Shown here piece by piece: positions 5,600-9,306 of a stretch of DNA of 9,306 bases. The stretch is from CAZQEZ01 sp964592475 (GTDB lineage: Bacteria > Bacteroidota > Bacteroidia > Cytophagales > Cyclobacteriaceae): NCBI GenBank assembly GCA_964592475.1, contig CAZQEZ010000152.1:1-9306 (forward strand), in the 5' to 3' direction. Under the pieces are notes generated by a model. The model saw only the letters and a program-made list of their open reading frames with translations. It had not been told where the DNA came from and did not search any database. Within the stretch, counting starts at the first letter, position 1; the number at the start of each line of letters is the position of its first letter. The translations under genes were made by a program, and so were the position numbers.

Positions 5600-7147
5600 T
5601 TAATATAAATCCCAATTACCATTTAGGTAATACCGATAGAGAATGGGGTCATGCACTTTGTTTACTTTTATACTGTCTATTGGTTTAGTATAAATGGTTT
5701 TACCAAATGAAGTCATCAGTTGCATGGCTTCATTATTAATCCACGCTGTATTTATGTGATTAAAAGATAATTGTCTCAGTTTCTCCTTTAAATTTAAGTC
5801 TTGCTCAGATTTCACTCCAATAATCCAGCCCCATTCACCCATGGTTAAAATTTGGTTGTGCATTTGAGCAGTGGTAAATCCAGCAGCCTGTATAGTTTTG
5901 TCAATACACAAAAATGCCTTTGTGGCATAATATGGGCTTCCAGCCTGGGTAATCATAACGCCCTGAGGACGCAATCTTCGTTTCACCATTTGGTAAAACT
6001 CATAGGAATACAGCCGGCCTAAATCAATTGATTTAGGATCAGGAAGATCGATTATAACCGCATCATAAAACTTATCATGATTGGCCATAAAATTAAAGCC
6101 ATCCTGATTAATGATTTTGACTTTTTCATTATTCAGGGCACCCTGATTAAGGTTTACCAGTACCGGATGCGTCTTCCCCAAGTTGGTCATGGCAGGGTCA
6201 AGATCCACCACAATTATATTTTCTATTGAAGGGTATTTCAAAATTTCCCTTACAGCACAACCATCGCCTCCTCCCATCACAAGCACGTCAGTGGGTGCTT
6301 TGAGCATATTCATGGCAGGATGTACTAAAGGCTCATGATATAATACCTCATCAATGGTGCTCAATTGCTGATTATGATTAATGTACAGCCAATAATCATC
6401 TTTCCATTGGGTAATTACAATTTTTTGAAAGCGGCTTTGCTCTTCATAAATGATCTTGTCTTTATAACGGCGTTGTTCTCCAAAGAAAATAATTGGATCT
6501 GCCAAAAAGAATCCTGCTACTAAAGCCACTAATATTCCACCGGTAAAAAGGTTGAGACTGATTTTGCTTCCACCAATTAATTTTGGGTATAATATAAAGT
6601 ATAAAACAATAGCAACCGAAAAGTTAACAAAACCTAAAACGAATGGTGTATAAGTGAGACCGAGAATTGGTAAACCTACAAAAGCGAAAAATATACCACC
6701 AGCCAAGCTTCCATAATAATCCAGCTCCAAAATACCACTTACATTTACTTTTAGCTCTTCAAAGGCCTGATTTAGCCGCATTGCCATGGGGATTTCCATG
6801 CCAATAAGTAAGCCAATAAGTATGGCCAATCCGTATATAATAGCCCCGGTATAAATGGTATACGCAGATGCAGTATAAGCAATTAATGAAGAATAGGCGG
6901 TAAGAATACTAAGCAAAAACTCAATTATAATAAACTTTTGTAGCAAGTTGCGTTCGATGTATTTACTCAGCCTACTGCCTAGCCCCATAGAAAAAAGCAT
7001 GGTAGATATAATTAGCGTCCATTGAGTAGCAGAATCGCTAATAAAGAACGATGCTAATGTGGCCAGGATGTATTCAGCCACAATTCCGGACAAACCGGTG
7101 GCAAACAATGCCAGTTTTAGGATGTTAGATTTTAATGTAAGCTTCAC
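5600..7147 (-). CDS. Polyamine aminopropyltransferase (spermidine synthase-like) with N-terminal membrane domain
   Basis: Predicted inner-membrane protein. Residues 10-223 contain about seven hydrophobic segments (roughly 11-36, 41-57, 72-95, 98-117, 145-165, 167-189, 200-223). Residues 225-500 form a spermidine-synthase-type Rossmann domain that would transfer aminopropyl from decarboxylated S-adenosylmethionine to an amine. Visible motifs are IDEVLYHEPLVHP (265-277, with Y270, H271 and E272 at substrate-site positions), GGGDG (292-296, nucleotide loop), VVDLDP (313-318, D315 for ribose) and IIDLPDP (365-371). In the last of these, D370 matches the catalytic aspartate of soluble spermidine synthases. 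At 515 residues it is far longer than soluble SpeE (about 280-310) because of the membrane part. The start must be GTG at 7147: a stop lies two codons upstream (TAG at 7153-7151) and the next in-frame Met is residue 50. A TAnnTTTG match sits just upstream and a terminator just downstream, so it is monocistronic. No speD is in view. The acceptor amine, or whether it is a polyamine at all, is uncertain. Confidence 0.88.
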   Translation of the reverse strand: MKLTLKSNILKLALFATGLSGIVAEYILATLASFFISDSATQWTLIISTMLFSMGLGSRLSKYIERNLLQKFIIIEFLLSILTAYSSLIAYTASAYTIYTGAIIYGLAILIGLLIGMEIPMAMRLNQAFEELKVNVSGILELDYYGSLAGGIFFAFVGLPILGLTYTPFVLGFVNFSVAIVLYFILYPKLIGGSKISLNLFTGGILVALVAGFFLADPIIFFGEQRRYKDKIIYEEQSRFQKIVITQWKDDYWLYINHNQQLSTIDEVLYHEPLVHPAMNMLKAPTDVLVMGGGDGCAVREILKYPSIENIIVVDLDPAMTNLGKTHPVLVNLNQGALNNEKVKIINQDGFNFMANHDKFYDAVIIDLPDPKSIDLGRLYSYEFYQMVKRRLRPQGVMITQAGSPYYATKAFLCIDKTIQAAGFTTAQMHNQILTMGEWGWIIGVKSEQDLNLKEKLRQLSFNHINTAWINNEAMQLMTSFGKTIYTKPIDSIKVNKVHDPILYRYYLNGNWDLY

Positions 7148-7168
7148 GATCTAAATTAACGTATGCGA

Positions 7169-7176
7169 CAAAGGTA
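7169..7176 (-). promoter_or_regulatory. Candidate -7 promoter element for the aminopropyltransferase gene
   Basis: On the minus strand this reads TACCTTTG, a perfect match to the Bacteroidota -7 consensus TAnnTTTG. It lies 21 nt before the GTG start at 7147, so transcription would begin with a leader of roughly 10-15 nt. No clear TTG appears at the expected -33 distance, so the match is only half of a full promoter. Confidence 0.5.
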
Positions 7177-7318
7177 GATTATTTTTTAGGAAGGCGAAAA
7201 TAGTTGAAATTGACGTATGGAATGCCAAATTATTTATAAATATTTACCAATTAACCTTTTAGTATTTTTAATAGATTGAGTGATTAGTTGCTAATTCCAA
7301 AAATAAAAGTTCTGAATC

Positions 7319-7332
7319 TTAGCAATTGCTAA
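7319..7332. promoter_or_regulatory. Perfect 14-bp palindrome upstream of the helicase: candidate operator
   Basis: TTAGCAATTGCTAA is its own reverse complement and lies 41 bp before the helicase ATG. It is about 10 bp upstream of the candidate -7 element at 7343-7350, so a dimeric regulator here could cover the -33 to -7 spacer. A further half-site, TTGCTAA, is at 7288-7294, preceded by TTAG (7284-7287). A palindrome of this length next to a promoter is suggestive, but no binding protein can be named from this window. Confidence 0.4.
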
Positions 7333-7342
7333 AATAAAGGAG

Positions 7343-7350
7343 CAACTTTG
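7343..7350 (+). promoter_or_regulatory. Candidate -7 promoter element for the helicase gene
   Basis: CAACTTTG differs from the Bacteroidota -7 consensus TAnnTTTG at only the first base and ends 23 nt before the ATG at 7374, a normal short-leader spacing. It is the best match in the divergent intergenic region on this strand. No well-placed -33 TTG is evident, so the assignment is tentative. Confidence 0.4.
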
Positions 7351-7373
7351 CATTTAATTGAAAAAATTACTCT

Positions 7374-9095
7374 ATGACATCATTTATTGAAACTGGTCTG
7401 CAAGACAATATTATTCAGGCAGTCCAGGACCTTGGTTTCGAAAAACCCACCCCTATTCAAATTAAAACCATCCCACACCTTTTATCTTCTGATCAAGATT
7501 TGGTGGCTTTTGCGCAAACAGGCACCGGTAAAACTGCCGCTTTTGGATTACCTGTCATACAACTTACTGATGGTAATAATAAAAATACTCAAACTTTAAT
7601 TTTATGCCCTACTCGTGAACTTTGTTTACAAATCACCAGAGATATGCAAAGCTTTGCTAAGTATCGTCCTGATGTTGCCATCGTGGCAGTTTATGGAGGT
7701 GCTAGTATAGAGACACAAATAAAAGCGCTTAATAAAGGTGCCCAAGTAGTAGTGGCTACTCCTGGCAGAGCCCGAGATTTGATCAAAAGAAGAAAATTAA
7801 ACCTGGGCAACTTAAGCAGACTAATATTGGATGAAGCCGACGAGATGCTGAACATGGGTTTCAAAGAAGAAATTGATGAGATTTTGATTTCTGTTCCCGA
7901 GCAAAAGCAGTCAGTGCTATATTCGGCTACCATGTCTAAGGATATTAAGAATATTGCCAAAAAATACATGCACCAACCGGCCGAGTTTTCAGTGGCTGCT
8001 GCCAATGCAGGTGCAGAAAATGTAAATCATATTTTTTACTTGGTGCAAGCCAAAGATCGCTACGAAACACTGAAGCGTATTGCCGATATCAATCCTGACA
8101 TTTACGGAATAGTATTTTGCAGAACTCGAAAAGACACCATGCAAATAGCTGATAAGCTAATGCAAGACGGCTATAATGCTGACTCGCTGCATGGAGAGCT
8201 TACGCAAGCACAACGAAACGAAGTAATGGGTCGTTTTCGCAGTAGACATTTGCAGATGCTGGTTGCTACAGATGTGGCCGCCAGGGGATTGGATGTAAAT
8301 GATTTAACACATGTGATCAATTACAATTTGCCCGACGATAATGAAGGCTATGTGCATAGAAGTGGTCGTACAGGCCGCGCCGGTAAAAGTGGTACTTCTA
8401 TTGCCATCATTCATAAACGTGAAATAAACAAAATAAAGGATATTGAAAAATCAGCCAAGGTTAGTTTCAAAAAAGAAGCGGTACCAACAGGCAAAGATAT
8501 TTGTCAAAAGCAGCTTTTCAATCTGATTGATAAAATAGAAAAAACTGAGATAAACGAAGAGCAGATTGCTCCGTTTTTACCAGACATTTTTGAAAAACTG
8601 AGCTGGCTAAGTCGGGAAGAATTGATCAAGCATTTTGTTTCCGCAGAGTTCAATCGGTTTTTGGCCTATTACCAAAATGCCCGCGACCTGAATGCCAAAG
8701 AAGAAAAAAGCAAAGGCAAGCAGGAAAAAGGCAGACAGCAAAGCGAAGGCTTTACTCGTATGTTTATCAATGCAGGTAGCAAAGATAACTTGCACCCGGC
8801 TCGGTTGCTGGGTATCATCAACGACAGCCTTGACTCGGCAGATACCCAAATAGGGAGAATAGAAATACTTCGGAAATTCTCATTCTTTGAAATAGAAAAC
8901 GGCATGGAAAATCAGGTGATGCAAGCTCTAAACGGCCAGGATCTTGATGGCACTACCCTGGCGATAGAAATATCGAAAGAAAAACCTGCCGAGGAAAAAG
9001 ACAAAAAAGCGCTAATAAAAGAACGCTTCAGCTATCAAGACGACAAGAAGTGGAAGCGTAGTAAAAAGAAAAAAGGACATCGGGTAAGGAATTGA
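7374..9095 (+). CDS. deaD: DEAD-box ATP-dependent RNA helicase (DeaD/CsdA/DbpA type)
   Basis: Cytosolic ATP-dependent RNA helicase that unwinds short RNA duplexes; relatives act in ribosome assembly and cold adaptation. All core motifs are present in order: Q motif GFEKPTPIQ (21-29), Walker A AQTGTGKT (47-54), PTREL (79-83), GG (108-109), TPGR (129-132), DEAD (153-156), SAT (184-186), VFCRT (247-251), ATDVAARGLD (298-307) and HRSGRTGRAG (328-337). Beyond the two RecA-like domains, a dimerisation-like helical region runs to about 435. A lysine-rich linker (441-456) leads to a DbpA/CsdA-type RRM-like RNA-binding domain at about 461-534, and the tail ends in a very basic stretch (KKWKRSKKKKGHR, 558-570). 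The 573 residues fit this subfamily. It is divergent from the aminopropyltransferase and monocistronic, with its own terminator. The deaD symbol is by family resemblance; the exact paralogue (deaD, csdA or dbpA) is not certain. Cold or ribosomal induction is plausible from relatives but not shown here. Confidence 0.93.
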   Translation: MTSFIETGLQDNIIQAVQDLGFEKPTPIQIKTIPHLLSSDQDLVAFAQTGTGKTAAFGLPVIQLTDGNNKNTQTLILCPTRELCLQITRDMQSFAKYRPDVAIVAVYGGASIETQIKALNKGAQVVVATPGRARDLIKRRKLNLGNLSRLILDEADEMLNMGFKEEIDEILISVPEQKQSVLYSATMSKDIKNIAKKYMHQPAEFSVAAANAGAENVNHIFYLVQAKDRYETLKRIADINPDIYGIVFCRTRKDTMQIADKLMQDGYNADSLHGELTQAQRNEVMGRFRSRHLQMLVATDVAARGLDVNDLTHVINYNLPDDNEGYVHRSGRTGRAGKSGTSIAIIHKREINKIKDIEKSAKVSFKKEAVPTGKDICQKQLFNLIDKIEKTEINEEQIAPFLPDIFEKLSWLSREELIKHFVSAEFNRFLAYYQNARDLNAKEEKSKGKQEKGRQQSEGFTRMFINAGSKDNLHPARLLGIINDSLDSADTQIGRIEILRKFSFFEIENGMENQVMQALNGQDLDGTTLAIEISKEKPAEEKDKKALIKERFSYQDDKKWKRSKKKKGHRVRN

Positions 9096-9143
9096 AAGGG
9101 ATTAATTAAAGAACTCTAATAAAATTTCTTATAAAATAATTAC

Positions 9144-9174
9144 CAAAAAGACGATGCTAATCATCGTCTTTTTG
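9144..9174 (+). terminator. Strong intrinsic terminator after the helicase gene
   Basis: AAAAAGACGATG (9145-9156) and CATCGTCTTTTT (9162-9173) form a perfect 12-bp stem around the 5-nt loop CTAAT. C9144 and G9174 add a thirteenth pair. The T-run in the right arm gives a Rho-independent terminator 48 nt after the helicase stop. The A-run in the left arm makes it potentially bidirectional. Confidence 0.9.
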
Positions 9175-9238
9175 TTTGGAGTTTATAAGAACAAAGATAT
9201 TATTCTATCATAAAAGTTTAGACCTTTACCCATAAAAA

Positions 9239-9256
9239 TTGTGGTAGCTCCCACAA
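9239..9256 (-). terminator. Leftward terminator-like hairpin (second of two)
   Basis: TTGTGG (9239-9244) and CCACAA (9251-9256) form a 6-bp stem around a 6-nt loop. Read on the minus strand, the stem is followed directly by TTTTT (9238-9234). It lies just downstream, in the minus-strand sense, of the hairpin at 9258-9285, and the T-run of that hairpin overlaps its first arm. It would serve a minus-strand gene that ends beyond the right edge. Confidence 0.55.
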
Positions 9257-9257
9257 A

Positions 9258-9285
9258 AAAGACGGTACCTTTCAGCACCGCCTTT
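9258..9285 (-). terminator. Leftward terminator-like hairpin (first of two)
   Basis: On the minus strand AAAGGCGGT (9285-9277) pairs with ACCGTCTTT (9266-9258) as eight Watson-Crick pairs plus one G-U wobble, around a 10-nt loop, followed by more T residues (9257-9255). The G-U pair exists only in minus-strand RNA; the plus-strand version would have an A-C mismatch. That points to a leftward transcript arriving from beyond the window. Confidence 0.6.
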
Positions 9286-9306
9286 CCGGTTTACTAAGAT
9301 GTTACA

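Noticed and set aside
7691..8905. Minus-strand frames of 78-104 codons under the helicase
   Set aside because: They are antisense to conserved helicase motifs, and two of them overlap each other in different frames, as expected for chance frames.
9227..9306. About 26-codon open frame on the minus strand entering from the right edge, ending in TAA near 9227
   Set aside because: It runs straight through two hairpins with T-runs that look like terminators; an open frame this short is expected by chance.
1..9306. Defence system, prophage, transposon or CRISPR array
   Set aside because: No repeats with spacers, transposase, integrase, nuclease or toxin-antitoxin pair was seen; all large frames are metabolic or RNA-processing genes.

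Overview
The window looks like a chromosomal segment of a free-living, AT-rich member of the Bacteroidota, perhaps Cytophagia-like. The grounds are a periplasmic sugar-catabolism set (lipoprotein GH43, Tat-exported Gfo/Idh/MocA oxidoreductase, Tat-type phosphotriesterase-like relic), start codons with little Shine-Dalgarno signal, and matches to the Bacteroidota -7 element TAnnTTTG. The lineage is an inference from gene content; there is no rRNA or marker gene to settle it. I see no tRNA, rRNA, CRISPR array, insertion sequence, integrase or phage gene.

Layout. (1) 1-2290, plus strand: a possible C-terminal tail of an upstream gene, then an aromatic-L-amino-acid-decarboxylase-type PLP enzyme, then a short-chain dehydrogenase/reductase 59 bp further on, probably one transcript. 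(2) 2291-5502, minus strand: reading leftward, a Tat-signal Gfo/Idh/MocA oxidoreductase, a 286-bp gap with an odd repeated 9-mer, a GH43 lipoprotein glycosidase, and the wreck of a phosphotriesterase-family gene. The relic keeps the N- and C-terminal ends of the protein in one frame, has lost the middle, and carries an in-frame stop. (3) 5564-7147, minus strand: a polyamine aminopropyltransferase-like protein with an N-terminal membrane domain, ending in a clear intrinsic terminator. (4) 7148-7373: a divergent promoter region with a perfect 14-bp palindrome and a near-repeat. (5) 7374-9095, plus strand: a DEAD-box RNA helicase of the DeaD/CsdA/DbpA type, followed by a strong terminator. (6) 9175-9306: two tandem leftward terminator-like hairpins, implying a convergent minus-strand gene just beyond the right edge.

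How the genes may work together. The decarboxylase and the reductase could form a small amine/carbonyl module, but no shared substrate is visible. The minus-strand genes of region 2 fit envelope breakdown and modification of plant- or algal-type glycans, with the phosphotriesterase-like partner already lost. The aminopropyltransferase and the helicase are divergently transcribed and probably independent. I did not find convincing evidence of a new biological system. The most informative observations are the partly deleted phosphotriesterase relic, the membrane-fused aminopropyltransferase with a DLPDP motif, and the palindromic elements upstream of the helicase.
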